NCBI RefSeq assembly: GCF_003003285.1
Contig: NZ_PVTP01000017.1
Location: forward strand, 1-53,116
Length of the DNA: 53,116 nt
Direction: 5' to 3'
Source of the DNA: Yoonia maritima
GTDB lineage: Bacteria; Pseudomonadota; Alphaproteobacteria; Rhodobacterales; Rhodobacteraceae
In this document: piece after piece, positions 43,356 through 52,102 of the stretch
How the letters are laid out: every line of letters begins with the position of its first letter
How positions within the stretch are numbered: the first letter of the stretch is position 1
Made by a program: the position numbers and the translations under genes
Notes under the pieces: model-generated
The model's input: only the letters and a program-made list of their open reading frames with translations
What the model was told of the DNA's origin: nothing
The model's database searches: none

Positions 43356-44809
43356 GCGAAAATCCCCTGCACATACCAATTGGGCGATTGCGGTGTGTAG
43401 AACAGCCAAAGGCGGCGGCCTTCGCGTGTGTCAATTTTCCAGTAATCACGAATGCCGGAACGCCAGTTGTCATCGCTCAACCACCATTCTGGGGCGATAC
43501 GTTCTGGCCCCGTTGCACGGCCTGTTGTTAGGGGCATACGCCGCCACTTAAACCGCGCAGGTGGACGTGGGCCGTGGGCTGTGATGGGTTCTGGGGGGAA
43601 TATACATATGGGGCGTGGTTGCGGGGTGGCCCAACTGCTTGTCGGTGCGGAATAAGCCGCAGGTGAAATGATAAAGCTGCGCTCTGGGATGTGACTATCA
43701 GCGGGTAAAAACCGCTGAACATTTTCCAAACCGATGCGCACACCAATTCGTGTGATGAGGTCGTCTAACCTGTCAGTTTCTCGCCCCCGACTATGGCTGA
43801 TCTGCTTGGCCTGACAAGTTTCAATTTGCGTGGCGACAAGGCGCAACTGATCAATGCCAAAGCCCGCATCAACAGTATCCACACCGCGTTCAAACAGAGG
43901 CAGGATACGGGCCGCGTCGTGTAGCGGTTGGGCAAGGCGCAGTTCAACCTGCTGACTTCCCTGATCCACACGGCGCAGGGTGAGCTGCAATATCCGTGCG
44001 CCTTTTTCATTCGCCTTAAGCTTGGCACACAAACGGCCCAGCAACCGTTCCGCCCCCGCCATCACGTCTTCTTTAAGACCAATCGGTTCGGGAAGTGTCA
44101 TTTGAACCCCGTAATGGGGGGCATCGGGCAGGGGCGAAATATCCTCTGGCTGGTCCCCCATCATTTGATCAAGGCGCAACAGCACATCGCGCCCAAAACG
44201 GCGGGTAACAGTAGCGCGAGGCAACGCTACCAAATCAGCGATGCTGCGCACGCCAAGCCGTTGCAAGCCCACACAGGCTTTTTCATCGAGACGCAAAGCT
44301 GCAATAGGAAGGGAAGCCAAGCGCGGCTGGGTGCAAACCCCGCCCGCACCATAATGCGCCATACCCCATGCGGCACCACGCGTATCCGCCAGCCCTATTC
44401 GTGCGCTAATGCCTGAACGGGTAAGGCGGAGGCGCATATCATCCAGCAAGGGGCCCTCACCACCAAATAAGTGCGCAGACCCCGTGATGTTCAGGCTCAA
44501 CCCATCACGCCCTTCAAGGCCAACCCAAGGGCAATAACGCTTGCTCCACCGTGCCAGCATATGCAGAAAGCGCTCATCGGCGTTCAGATCAGCAGGGCGA
44601 CTTTGCAGATCACGACAAAATGCCCGCGCATCCGAAAACCCCATGCCACGATGCAGTCCAGCTTTTTCAGCCTCGGTATTCAGACAATAAATGCGGTCGG
44701 TGTTCTTTTGGTGGTGGGTTAGGGCAAATGGCGCATCCGTCGGGTGCGCGCGTAAAACCCTCTCGCTGGGTAGTTTTTCAAACCACAATGACACGACGCG
44801 TTTCTGCAT
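43352..44809 (-). CDS. imuB: ImuB, catalytically inactive Y-family polymerase homologue
   Basis: A 485-residue Y-family polymerase-like protein. The expected catalytic acidic motifs are absent: the first beta strand reads VVSLWFEKLPSE, and the later motif reads LSLNITGSAHLFGGE. It should act as the clamp-binding hub of the ImuA/ImuB/DnaE2 mutasome. It overlaps dnaE2 by 4 nt and imuA by 32 nt, which supports one operon. Confidence 0.93.
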   Translation of the reverse strand: MQKRVVSLWFEKLPSERVLRAHPTDAPFALTHHQKNTDRIYCLNTEAEKAGLHRGMGFSDARAFCRDLQSRPADLNADERFLHMLARWSKRYCPWVGLEGRDGLSLNITGSAHLFGGEGPLLDDMRLRLTRSGISARIGLADTRGAAWGMAHYGAGGVCTQPRLASLPIAALRLDEKACVGLQRLGVRSIADLVALPRATVTRRFGRDVLLRLDQMMGDQPEDISPLPDAPHYGVQMTLPEPIGLKEDVMAGAERLLGRLCAKLKANEKGARILQLTLRRVDQGSQQVELRLAQPLHDAARILPLFERGVDTVDAGFGIDQLRLVATQIETCQAKQISHSRGRETDRLDDLITRIGVRIGLENVQRFLPADSHIPERSFIISPAAYSAPTSSWATPQPRPICIFPPEPITAHGPRPPARFKWRRMPLTTGRATGPERIAPEWWLSDDNWRSGIRDYWKIDTREGRRLWLFYTPQSPNWYVQGIFA

Positions 44810-45335
44810 CCCATCTCACATCCCACGCGCTTAATGTTCCCGATTTGTTCTTAATAATTTCCCAACGCTGAAGAGTCGAGTCCTGCGGGTCAAAAAGTGG
44901 GCTGCATCGCCAACGGCTCTCGGCTGCATTGTTGCCCATGCCTTCGGGGATAATGCACAATCCAGTTGAACGCCCCGTTTCAGCGGCAAGTTGCAACCGC
45001 CGCCCTGCGGTAAAGCTAAGGGACTTAGTCAGTTCGATGACCGTCAAAGACACTGCACCAGAGCGCAGGCTTTCCTCGGCAACGGCCAGTCCGTCATCTT
45101 GGTCTTTAACTTTGGAGATAAGCAGGTTCTGCGGATCCATGTACGCGCTAAACCCATTGGGATTGATCTGTTCAGCCTGCCAAGCCTTAGAAACCCACAT
45201 TACACTGCCTCCGCAATGCGCTGCTAACGCAAAGGCAAATGACACCGCAGCTGGGCCGCAAACTTCATGCGTGCGTGAAACCTTTAGGGGGAAGTGCGTG
45301 AAAAAACTGAGCATGGGAGGGACATTACATGACAT
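44778..45335 (-). CDS. imuA: ImuA, RecA-like mutasome component
   Basis: A 185-residue protein in the usual place upstream of imuB. The RecA-like parts are short: FAFALAAHCGGSVMWVSKAWQAEQINP and SGAVSLTVIELTKSLSF. Members of this family recruit RecA to the mutasome. The start is uncertain (45335 or Met8 at 45314). I did not find a clear LexA box (GTTC-N7-GTTC) just upstream. Confidence 0.85.
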   Translation of the reverse strand: MSCNVPPMLSFFTHFPLKVSRTHEVCGPAAVSFAFALAAHCGGSVMWVSKAWQAEQINPNGFSAYMDPQNLLISKVKDQDDGLAVAEESLRSGAVSLTVIELTKSLSFTAGRRLQLAAETGRSTGLCIIPEGMGNNAAESRWRCSPLFDPQDSTLQRWEIIKNKSGTLSAWDVRWDAETRRVIVV

Positions 45336-45697
45336 GCACGAAACTTAAACGCTTTAGAGGTGAATAAATCCAAAGGCCTTAAGCAACATTAGTTTCTGAG
45401 TGTCGCCAAAAACCTATAAGGAAAGAACGGTAAATGATGGCTTTTCCGCATATTTGGCATTTGTGCAAAGCACAGCGAACGGTCGCTTTCGTCCATTGCC
45501 GTCGTTCATACTTTTTGCAGCATTACGCAATTTGGGCTCTTTTGAGACTTTCGCTGCACAATGCTGCAACGACTGCTTTAGGTGTGTGTAGCGAAATTCA
45601 TGATATTTGCACCACGTTTCTGAAGCCTTGAAAACATGCAATTGAAGCGGTGCATATATCCGGTGCATAATGTATTCATATTATTTGGGATTTTCGT
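45336..45697. other. Non-coding stretch with diverged repeat copy C
   Basis: No gene recognised. About 45530-45590 is a diverged copy of the 96-bp repeat (GCGCTCTTTTGAGACTTTCGC-like core compared with CTCTCTTGAGACCTTCGC), which still reads GSFETFAA in the same frame. The AT-rich stretch before 45698 should hold the resolvase promoter. Confidence 0.5.
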
Positions 45698-46243
45698 ATG
45701 CTCATAGGTTACGCCAGAGTGTCCAGTCAGGGGCAATCCCTCGATCGCCAGATCGGTGCGCTGAACACTGCCAAGGCAGACAAGATTTTCCGTGAAGTCG
45801 CATCCGGTCGGACCGTCAAAGGCCGGCCTCAGTTGGAACGCGCCATCGATGCTTTGGGGGCAGGGGACGTATTGATCATCGCGGAATGGGATCGGGCTAC
45901 TAGATCAATGATGGATGGGATCGGAATTATCCAACGTGTCGCTGACCGATCCGCGACCGTTAACGTTTTGGATAAGCCTTGGCTCGATCTCACCACCCCA
46001 ATGGGGAAAGGCATCCTCGCGTTTCTTTCAGCCTTAGCTGAAGACGAAAGAGAACGCATAACCCGTCGTGCGAATGAAGGTCGACAGATCGCGATTGCCA
46101 AAGGCGTGAAGTTTGGACGCAAGCCAAAACTTACGGAGCACCAACGTCAGCTCGCTCGCGATCGCCTGGCAGCAGGAGATACCTGCCGCGCTATAGCTAA
46201 AGATTTGGGTGTCGCTCACACCACGATTTCAAGGCTTCGCTGA
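45698..46243 (+). CDS. Serine resolvase/invertase (Tn3-type)
   Basis: A 181-residue serine recombinase. GYARVSSQGQSLDRQ places the catalytic Ser at residue 9; the fold continues through EWDRATRSM and GKGILAFLSALAEDERERI; a C-terminal helix-turn-helix (CRAIAKDLGVAHTTISRLR) completes it. It resolves cointegrates or inverts DNA. It lies at the left border of the 46.4-53.0 kb operon. A relic of the same 3' end occurs at 26000-26069. Confidence 0.94.
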   Translation: MLIGYARVSSQGQSLDRQIGALNTAKADKIFREVASGRTVKGRPQLERAIDALGAGDVLIIAEWDRATRSMMDGIGIIQRVADRSATVNVLDKPWLDLTTPMGKGILAFLSALAEDERERITRRANEGRQIAIAKGVKFGRKPKLTEHQRQLARDRLAAGDTCRAIAKDLGVAHTTISRLR

Positions 46244-46422
46244 GACAACAAGCTAGCAGGCGCAATGAGGTGACCTTCATTGGAGCTGATTGAAGATAGT
46301 TCGACTTTTGGCTGTGTATGACGGCATTATTCCCCTTGTGATTGTGCCGACTGGTCGCCAAACTCGAACAAGATTTAACAGGTCGGACCAAGCTCTAGAC
46401 CAAAAATGTATAGTGAGGCCAA

Positions 46423-47481
46423 GTGTCAGATCGAGTTTTAGTTTACAAAGCCCTTGGGGATGTTGACGTATCAGACGAATTCTTCGACAGCCTGCGAGAT
46501 GGATATGTGGGTTTTGATAGGTGGTTTGCTTCGAAGGCGGCTGAAAAAGCCTACATATTGGAAGATTCAATCTCCAATGCTGTACAGGGTATGCTCTATA
46601 TTAAGATAGAAGAGGGCCCCATCCAAGACATTGAACCTAATCTTGGGCCCGGAAGATGGCTTAAAGTCGGAACGCTCAAGATAAACGCGGCCGGAACTAA
46701 AGCAGGTGAACGAGTAATAAAAAAAGCCTTCGACCATGCCGTCGCGGAAGAGTGCGTAGGCGTATATGTAACCGTTTTCGCCAAACACAAAGAGCTTATA
46801 AGTCTGCTAGAGAGATATGGCTTTGCTTTGCGGGGTCAAAAGGACTCAGTTAGCGGAGTGGAATGCGTTTTCGTAAAGGATCTTCAGACCGACCATTCGG
46901 ACATCCGTCTAAATTACCCTCGGCTTAGTTTGGGAGGTCGCAAGTGTTGGCTTCTTGCAATCTACCCAGAGTACCATACGCGATTGCTGCCCGACTCAAA
47001 GCTGGTGACAGATCCCGTCGACACTGTCAGTGACGTATCTCATACCAACACGATCGAAAAAATCTATGTCGGAAAAGTAGCTTTGTCTCGAGTTAATGCG
47101 GGAGACATTGTCTTTATGTACCGTACTTGTGACAAGAAGGGCCCTGCATACTTTAGGTCTGTCGCCACATCTGTCTGTGTGGCCGTCGAGAGCAAAAGAA
47201 AAAAAGACTTTGAAAATGAAGCGGAATTCATTGCTTATTGCAAAAAACACAGCGTTTTTGAAGAAGTTGAACTGAAGACCGCCTACCGGACCAGCGCTCG
47301 AACTTCTACGCTAAGAATGCTCTACAACGCAGCATTCGAACGACGTATTATCCGCAAATTCCTCCTAGAAGACGTTCTAATAGCGGAACAGCCCCGCTGG
47401 GATCTTAAGGAGTTATCAGAAGAACAAGCCCGTCGGTTGCTCGAGCTCGCGGAAGTCCCGAGCGGCATCATAATCGACTAG
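46423..47481 (+). CDS. GNAT acetyltransferase fused to PUA-like domain
   Basis: A 352-residue protein, first gene of the operon. The GTG start has GAGG 5 nt upstream. Residues about 10-150 form a GNAT fold: a front signature DEFFDSLRDGYVGFDRWF (18-35) and an acetyl-CoA-loop-like TKAGERVIKKA. Residues about 165-352 are PUA/EVE-like (GDIVFMYRTCDKKGPAYFR). The likely activity is acetyl transfer to a nucleic-acid-associated substrate; this is inference. The same front signature occurs in two more proteins of the operon (48329 and 50470). Confidence 0.75.
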   Translation: MSDRVLVYKALGDVDVSDEFFDSLRDGYVGFDRWFASKAAEKAYILEDSISNAVQGMLYIKIEEGPIQDIEPNLGPGRWLKVGTLKINAAGTKAGERVIKKAFDHAVAEECVGVYVTVFAKHKELISLLERYGFALRGQKDSVSGVECVFVKDLQTDHSDIRLNYPRLSLGGRKCWLLAIYPEYHTRLLPDSKLVTDPVDTVSDVSHTNTIEKIYVGKVALSRVNAGDIVFMYRTCDKKGPAYFRSVATSVCVAVESKRKKDFENEAEFIAYCKKHSVFEEVELKTAYRTSARTSTLRMLYNAAFERRIIRKFLLEDVLIAEQPRWDLKELSEEQARRLLELAEVPSGIIID

Positions 47482-47506
47482 GAAATGATGCCTGTCGCAC
47501 TGAAAT

Positions 47507-47522
47507 ATTCCTTGCAAGGAAT
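47507..47522. promoter_or_regulatory. Perfect 16-bp palindrome before the XRE-ASCH gene
   Basis: ATTCCTTGCAAGGAAT is a perfect palindrome in the 81-nt gap between the first and second genes, 40 nt before the XRE-ASCH start. It is a likely operator for that helix-turn-helix protein (autoregulation). Confidence 0.7.
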
Positions 47523-47562
47523 GTCGAGCTAGCATACGACGAAACGAAAATGGGGATCAAGT

Positions 47563-48354
47563 ATGGGCAAACTGTCGGGAAAAATCATTGAGGCCTTTGC
47601 AGCCACCACACAGGGCCGAACAGAGGACGTTGGACCATCTTTGAGGCGTTTGCGGTTGTTATCAAACTTAACCCAGAAGGAGATGGCTCTTCGTCTTGAG
47701 GTGCAGCAAGCGGCCATATCCAAGATCGAAAAGGGTGGAGACGTACATCTTTCGACTGTACGAAAATATGTTGAAGCTCTGGGTGCATCTCTGCGCATCG
47801 ACGCCAGCTTTCCGGCTGATGCGCCACTCGCACTTAGCATAAGAGACGCCTTTGACGTGGAGTTTGGTAACGATGATCAAATGGTGCTACCACTCTTGGG
47901 TGATGAACCCTTCAAAGCACAGCGTGACGTAGTTCTCTCTATTCGGCCAAAATACACGGACAAGATACTCCAAGGCAGTAAAACTGTAGAGTTACGCCGC
48001 CGGTTTCCAGTCTCTGCACCGAGCGGTACAATTGCATACATTTATTCTACCTCACCAGTTCGTGCTATGGTGGGGGTGGCGGAAATCAAAGACGTTTTGA
48101 AGCTTCCGATTGATCAGATATGGAGCGAATTTGAGGATACAGCATTTATTGATAAGCCAGATTTTGACAAGTATTTTGAAGGACGGGATTTTGGTTTTGC
48201 ATTGCTGTTTGACGACGTTCGGACGTTCTCGGATCCAATACCGTTATCAAAGCTGAGAGAGCAGTTTGGTTTCGAGCCTCCTCAGTCTTACCTATATGCA
48301 AAACGTGACCTAAGAAGGGCTCTCAAGGATGAATCTTCAGTCGTATCTCATTGA
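47563..48354 (+). CDS. XRE helix-turn-helix fused to ASCH/PUA-like domain
   Basis: A 263-residue protein. Residues about 24-80 are an XRE HTH (LRLLSNLTQKEMALRLEVQQAAISKIEKG). Residues about 120-260 are ASCH-like (VVLSIRPKYTDKILQGSKTVELRRR, typical start of the ASCH fold, and FALLF). ASCH/PUA domains bind RNA or modified nucleotides, so this may be a regulator that senses such a ligand. GGGGA lies 6 nt before the ATG. Its 3' end overlaps the next gene by 26 nt. Confidence 0.85.
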   Translation: MGKLSGKIIEAFAATTQGRTEDVGPSLRRLRLLSNLTQKEMALRLEVQQAAISKIEKGGDVHLSTVRKYVEALGASLRIDASFPADAPLALSIRDAFDVEFGNDDQMVLPLLGDEPFKAQRDVVLSIRPKYTDKILQGSKTVELRRRFPVSAPSGTIAYIYSTSPVRAMVGVAEIKDVLKLPIDQIWSEFEDTAFIDKPDFDKYFEGRDFGFALLFDDVRTFSDPIPLSKLREQFGFEPPQSYLYAKRDLRRALKDESSVVSH

Positions 48355-49864
48355 TACGAACATCCTTATAGGTCTTGAGGACGACCATGCGGTAAATCCA
48401 GCTTATGCTAGGTTTCTCAGCCTTTCGACCAAGCATAAGATCGATGTTTTTGTGCATGCAGCGGCAATGGATGACATCGCACGAGACAAAGATTTACGTC
48501 GTCGCCAAATATCGGTGAGCAAATTAAATAAGTATAGGGTTCTTTCGAAGCGCCGAGGACTAACGGAAACGGAGCTGGAACAGGACTTTGGCACACTAAA
48601 AAAGCCAAACGATGTGGTCGATGCTACACTGCTCAACGCATTAAAAATCGGGGCGGTCGATTTCCTCGTAACTCAAGATAAGGGTTTGCACCAACGTGCC
48701 CTTAGGCATTCGACAGATATGGCACGCCGTGTCTTGTTCATTAGTGACGCCGCAGATCTTCTAGTTCAAACCTACGAGCCAAAAGAGGTTCCCATCAGGC
48801 ATGTTTCTGAAGTCGCGGCTCACACGATCGATCATGAAGATGGCTTTTTTGATAGTTTAAGGGACGGATATAGGGGCTTTGACAATTGGTGGAATGACAA
48901 GTGCATTAAACAACGGCGTCCATGTTGGGTCGTCTATGAAGATGAGAACCTCGCTGGCCTAATTGTTAGAAAAGACGAGACCGGAGACGATACCGACGCG
49001 GTAACAAAATCCACTCGGATACTCAAAGTATGCACATTCAAGGTTCACCCAGAAATGCGAGGGGTGAAGCTGGGTGAACTACTTCTGAAGCAGGTTCTTT
49101 GGTTTGCACAGTCAAATGCCTACGACTTAGCTTATCTCACCACTTTTGAAGATCAAACATCTCTGATCGAACTCTTAGAATACTATGGCTTTGTGCGGGC
49201 TGGCAGCAAAGCAGACGGCGAGTTGATATATGAGCGTTCTTTTGGGTCATCTAAGCTCGTGCCAAAACATTCTGAAACAGTGTTCCAAACAACGCGTCGG
49301 AACTATCCACGGTTCCTTGTCACAGATCAGGTACGCTGCTTTGGAATTCCAATCCAAGAAGAGTATCACGATACACTGTATCCTGATTTATGGGAGCCGA
49401 AGCAGGCGGACCTTTTTGTAGGTGCCTCGCGCGCAGAGTCACCTACTAGACCAGGGAACACTATCCGGAAGGTGTACCTTTGCCGAGCGCCGTCCAAGCT
49501 AGCAGAACCAGGATCGATACTATTCTTCTATAAGAGCACTTCAAAAGAGCTACCCTCTCGAGCAATCACGGCAATAGGCGTGCTGGAAGAAGTCACAATG
49601 GCAACATCGACAAAAGACCTGATGCTAAAGACTGGTGGGCGATCTGTTTATGGCGAAAAAGAACTAGATGCCTGGCAGGCTAGTCCGGCAAAGCCAGTAA
49701 AGGTCATAAACTATTTACTCGTTGGCTACGTGGACCCACCAATAGGATACGATGAACTGAAAAAAATGCAGGTAATCCGAGGCTTCCCACAATCGATCTT
49801 TGAGATAAAGGGCAAGCCCTTTGAAGACATATTATCTAGGGCAAATTTGGGGTTTGACGTATGA
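48329..49864 (+). CDS. PIN nuclease-GNAT-PUA-like fusion protein
   Basis: A 511-residue three-part protein. Residues 1-145: PIN-type nuclease (YLIDTNILIG with Asp9; NDVVDATLLNAL with Asp95/Asp99; VTQDKGLH with Asp117). Residues about 160-310: GNAT with the signature DGFFDSLRDGYRGFDNWW (171-188) and RGVKLGELLLKQ. Residues about 320-511: PUA/EVE-like (GSILFFYKSTSKELPSRAI). The last two parts resemble the first gene of the operon. The PIN acidic residues are intact. It overlaps the XRE-ASCH gene by 26 nt and the kinase gene by 4 nt. RNA cleavage or modification is a reasonable guess. Confidence 0.8.
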   Translation: MNLQSYLIDTNILIGLEDDHAVNPAYARFLSLSTKHKIDVFVHAAAMDDIARDKDLRRRQISVSKLNKYRVLSKRRGLTETELEQDFGTLKKPNDVVDATLLNALKIGAVDFLVTQDKGLHQRALRHSTDMARRVLFISDAADLLVQTYEPKEVPIRHVSEVAAHTIDHEDGFFDSLRDGYRGFDNWWNDKCIKQRRPCWVVYEDENLAGLIVRKDETGDDTDAVTKSTRILKVCTFKVHPEMRGVKLGELLLKQVLWFAQSNAYDLAYLTTFEDQTSLIELLEYYGFVRAGSKADGELIYERSFGSSKLVPKHSETVFQTTRRNYPRFLVTDQVRCFGIPIQEEYHDTLYPDLWEPKQADLFVGASRAESPTRPGNTIRKVYLCRAPSKLAEPGSILFFYKSTSKELPSRAITAIGVLEEVTMATSTKDLMLKTGGRSVYGEKELDAWQASPAKPVKVINYLLVGYVDPPIGYDELKKMQVIRGFPQSIFEIKGKPFEDILSRANLGFDV

Positions 49865-50403
49865 AGCAGCAGATAGTCGCATTGGTTGGGATTTCTGGTG
49901 TCGGCAAGACGACCTTTGCACGACAGTTGGCCGAAGATCTGCCGATACAACACTTAACAGCGGGCACGCTCATCAAAATGGGCAGTGCGATTAAGTCATC
50001 TGATCGCGATCGACTTCGACTAGCCGACATCGATGAAAATCAGCAATTCCTGATAGAAGGATTTCATCAATCGCGAGATCTCAATAAACGATATATTATC
50101 ATGGACGGTCATGTCGTGATTCATGGCCCGTTGGGACTAGAAGAACTAAGTGCCGACATATTTGAAGCTTTGAACATAGACGGTATGGTGCATCTGTCGG
50201 CCGACCCAACAAGAATTCTGGAGCACAGGATTAGTGATGATAAAAGAGATCGCCCGATCTTGTCCAAACAGGAAATTTTTGAACATCAGTCACGCTCCAT
50301 AGCAGTAGCAAAGACTATGTGTCGGTCACTGAATGTACCGTTGATTGAGGCAACCAATATGGACGTAAAGCCCGTGAGTTCATTCATCCTAGGGCTGCAA
50401 TAG
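49861..50403 (+). CDS. P-loop nucleotide/nucleoside kinase-like protein
   Basis: A 180-residue P-loop protein. Walker A GISGVGKTT near residue 11; a Walker B-like YIIMDGHVVI; a lid-like basic DDKRDRPILS. The size and pattern resemble adenylate kinase-type or AAA_33 kinases. A nucleotide or small molecule is the probable phosphoryl acceptor. The ATG overlaps the preceding stop by 4 nt. Confidence 0.82.
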   Translation: MKQQIVALVGISGVGKTTFARQLAEDLPIQHLTAGTLIKMGSAIKSSDRDRLRLADIDENQQFLIEGFHQSRDLNKRYIIMDGHVVIHGPLGLEELSADIFEALNIDGMVHLSADPTRILEHRISDDKRDRPILSKQEIFEHQSRSIAVAKTMCRSLNVPLIEATNMDVKPVSSFILGLQ

Positions 50404-50404
50404 C

Positions 50405-50473
50405 ATGACGATATTTATAGCAATCTGGAAGGACGTCGACGCCTACGGTGGGGAGAGCATTCAGAAAAAATGA
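50405..50473 (+). CDS. 22-residue micro-ORF between kinase and GNAT-methyltransferase genes
   Basis: An ATG lies 1 nt after the kinase stop and reads 22 residues (MTIFIAIWKDVDAYGGE, then SIQKK) to a TGA that overlaps the ATG of the next gene (ATGA). The exact tiling of the gap suggests either a real micro-peptide or a coupling leader that passes ribosomes to the next gene. No family recognised. Confidence 0.5.
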   Translation: MTIFIAIWKDVDAYGGESIQKK

Positions 50474-51576
50474 TAACCCCTATTTCAACCTCGCATATCG
50501 ACTTTTCGGACCCTCTTTTTGCAAGCTTGTATCAAGACTACCCGACATTCAAAGAGTGGTGCGCGAAGGTATCCCAAGAACCGGAAACCAGAAAAGCTTG
50601 GATCGCTAATACTCCTGATGCCCGGTTGGTCGCTATTGCGATCATTAAACTAGGTGAGGGGGTTCACGGCGATGCCTCACTAAGCGCTAAGCTTTCTACT
50701 TTCAAAATTTCTGAAGGAGCAAGCGCCCAGGGCATCGCTGATCAGCTCTTGTCGAGTGTTCTTCTTTTTCTTGTGGAAAAAGGCGTCGAAACACTTTTTG
50801 TGACGGTTTATCCAAAATACGAGCCGCTACTTTCTTATCTAACAGACAGAGGATTTCGAGTGACGGAGGCCCGGACACCGTTAGGAGAGATCATTTTAAC
50901 CCTTTCGTTGCATACCAAGGGAAAGATCACGTCTGTTATCAATAAAATTGCGTACGAAGTCCTTGCAAAAGAGTACATTGATCGGGCTGAAACGCCCGGG
51001 GAAAGTCAAGAACCACCGCAAGATCTAGCGTCCCACTTAACCGATGGCTTACGCGATTGCCCAAAGCGGCTCCTTGAATTGGGTCCCGGATCTGGAAGCG
51101 TATTGGCCCACCTTGGCTCAGTTGGCGATCAAGTGATAGCAGTCGAGCTATCACCAAAAATGGCCTCAATTGCACAAAAAGCGGCACCCAACGCGTCAGT
51201 CGTCATAGCCGACGTACAGGATGTTGATTTTCCAGATTGCCACTTTGATGGTGTCTACATGGGAGCATTCATCCATTTGTTTCCAAAGGAAATTGCTTTG
51301 AAACAACTACTACGAGTACGGCGCTGGTTGGTCAGAAGTGGCCGAATATTCATCAATACTACGTCCGAATTGGAAGGCTCAGAAGGATTTTTTGTCAAAG
51401 AAGACTACGATAAAAAGATGCTTCGGTTTAGGTCTAGTTGGACAGAGGATGCTTTCTCGCAACTCTTGTCCGATGCCGGCTTCGAAGTTCTGAACCGTTT
51501 CAGGACAAAAGAGGTAGAGCGGCAAAAAAACTGGATAGGGTATCTTTGTGTCGCAAAGGGTGAGGCCGATGAATGA
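50470..51576 (+). CDS. GNAT-SAM-dependent methyltransferase fusion protein
   Basis: A 368-residue protein. Residues about 1-150 are GNAT-like with the operon's signature (DPLFASLYQDYPTFKEW at 14-30), and residues about 190-365 are a class I methyltransferase (motif I LLELGPGSGSVLAHL at 201-215; AVELSPKMASIAQKA; FDGVYMGAFIHLFPKE). It could acetylate and methylate one substrate. Start at 50470; the stop overlaps the NUDIX gene by 8 nt. Confidence 0.8.
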   Translation: MITPISTSHIDFSDPLFASLYQDYPTFKEWCAKVSQEPETRKAWIANTPDARLVAIAIIKLGEGVHGDASLSAKLSTFKISEGASAQGIADQLLSSVLLFLVEKGVETLFVTVYPKYEPLLSYLTDRGFRVTEARTPLGEIILTLSLHTKGKITSVINKIAYEVLAKEYIDRAETPGESQEPPQDLASHLTDGLRDCPKRLLELGPGSGSVLAHLGSVGDQVIAVELSPKMASIAQKAAPNASVVIADVQDVDFPDCHFDGVYMGAFIHLFPKEIALKQLLRVRRWLVRSGRIFINTTSELEGSEGFFVKEDYDKKMLRFRSSWTEDAFSQLLSDAGFEVLNRFRTKEVERQKNWIGYLCVAKGEADE

Positions 51577-52102
51577 TATACTCAAGTATTCTGGAAAGCA
51601 CCTGTCAGTCCACCAGACAAGTCGCAAAATCCAAAATCAAGATGTTCGACTGGAGTACATCGGTCGGCCAAACATAGTAATTTGTATAGCTCTAACGGAA
51701 CAAAGTGAAATTGCATTTGTTCGCCAACATCGTGTGGCTACAGGCTTACAAATACTTGAATTGCCAGCGGGCAAGCTTGAGGCCGATGAGGATCCAAAAA
51801 CCGCTGCTTTGCGAGAACTTCGCGAAGAAACAGGATTGAAAGGGAAATGCGCGTGCCTCCTTCGGAAATTCTATACTGCACCTCATTTTTCGAACGAATT
51901 TGCTCATTTGTATGAAACGGAGATTGTAGGCGAAGGATCACCGGTACCAACTACCGAGGAAGAAATTACGGAAACTTGCCTCCTTTCGCCCAGCCAAATT
52001 CGATCCGCCATTGATAGCGGCGAGCTTACAGACCCGAAGTCGATAACCAGTCTGCTTATCTACGATCGCATCTCGAGGAAGAGTATCTTGAATGAAAAAT
52101 GA
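51569..52102 (+). CDS. NUDIX hydrolase (ADP-ribose pyrophosphatase-like)
   Basis: A 177-residue protein. A complete NUDIX box runs from Gly68 to Leu90 (GKLEADEDPKTAALRELREE followed by TGL). LELPAG before it and the general layout suggest ADP-ribose/NDP-sugar pyrophosphatases. Start at 51569 preferred; an in-frame ATG at 51548 lies further inside the upstream gene. It overlaps the next gene by 11 nt. Confidence 0.9.
   Translation: MNDILKYSGKHLSVHQTSRKIQNQDVRLEYIGRPNIVICIALTEQSEIAFVRQHRVATGLQILELPAGKLEADEDPKTAALRELREETGLKGKCACLLRKFYTAPHFSNEFAHLYETEIVGEGSPVPTTEEEITETCLLSPSQIRSAIDSGELTDPKSITSLLIYDRISRKSILNEK

Noticed and set aside
45336..45420. A LexA (SOS) box upstream of imuA
   Set aside because: I did not find a GTTC-N7-GTTC or GAAC-N7-GAAC pattern in this stretch, although SOS control is usual for this cassette.
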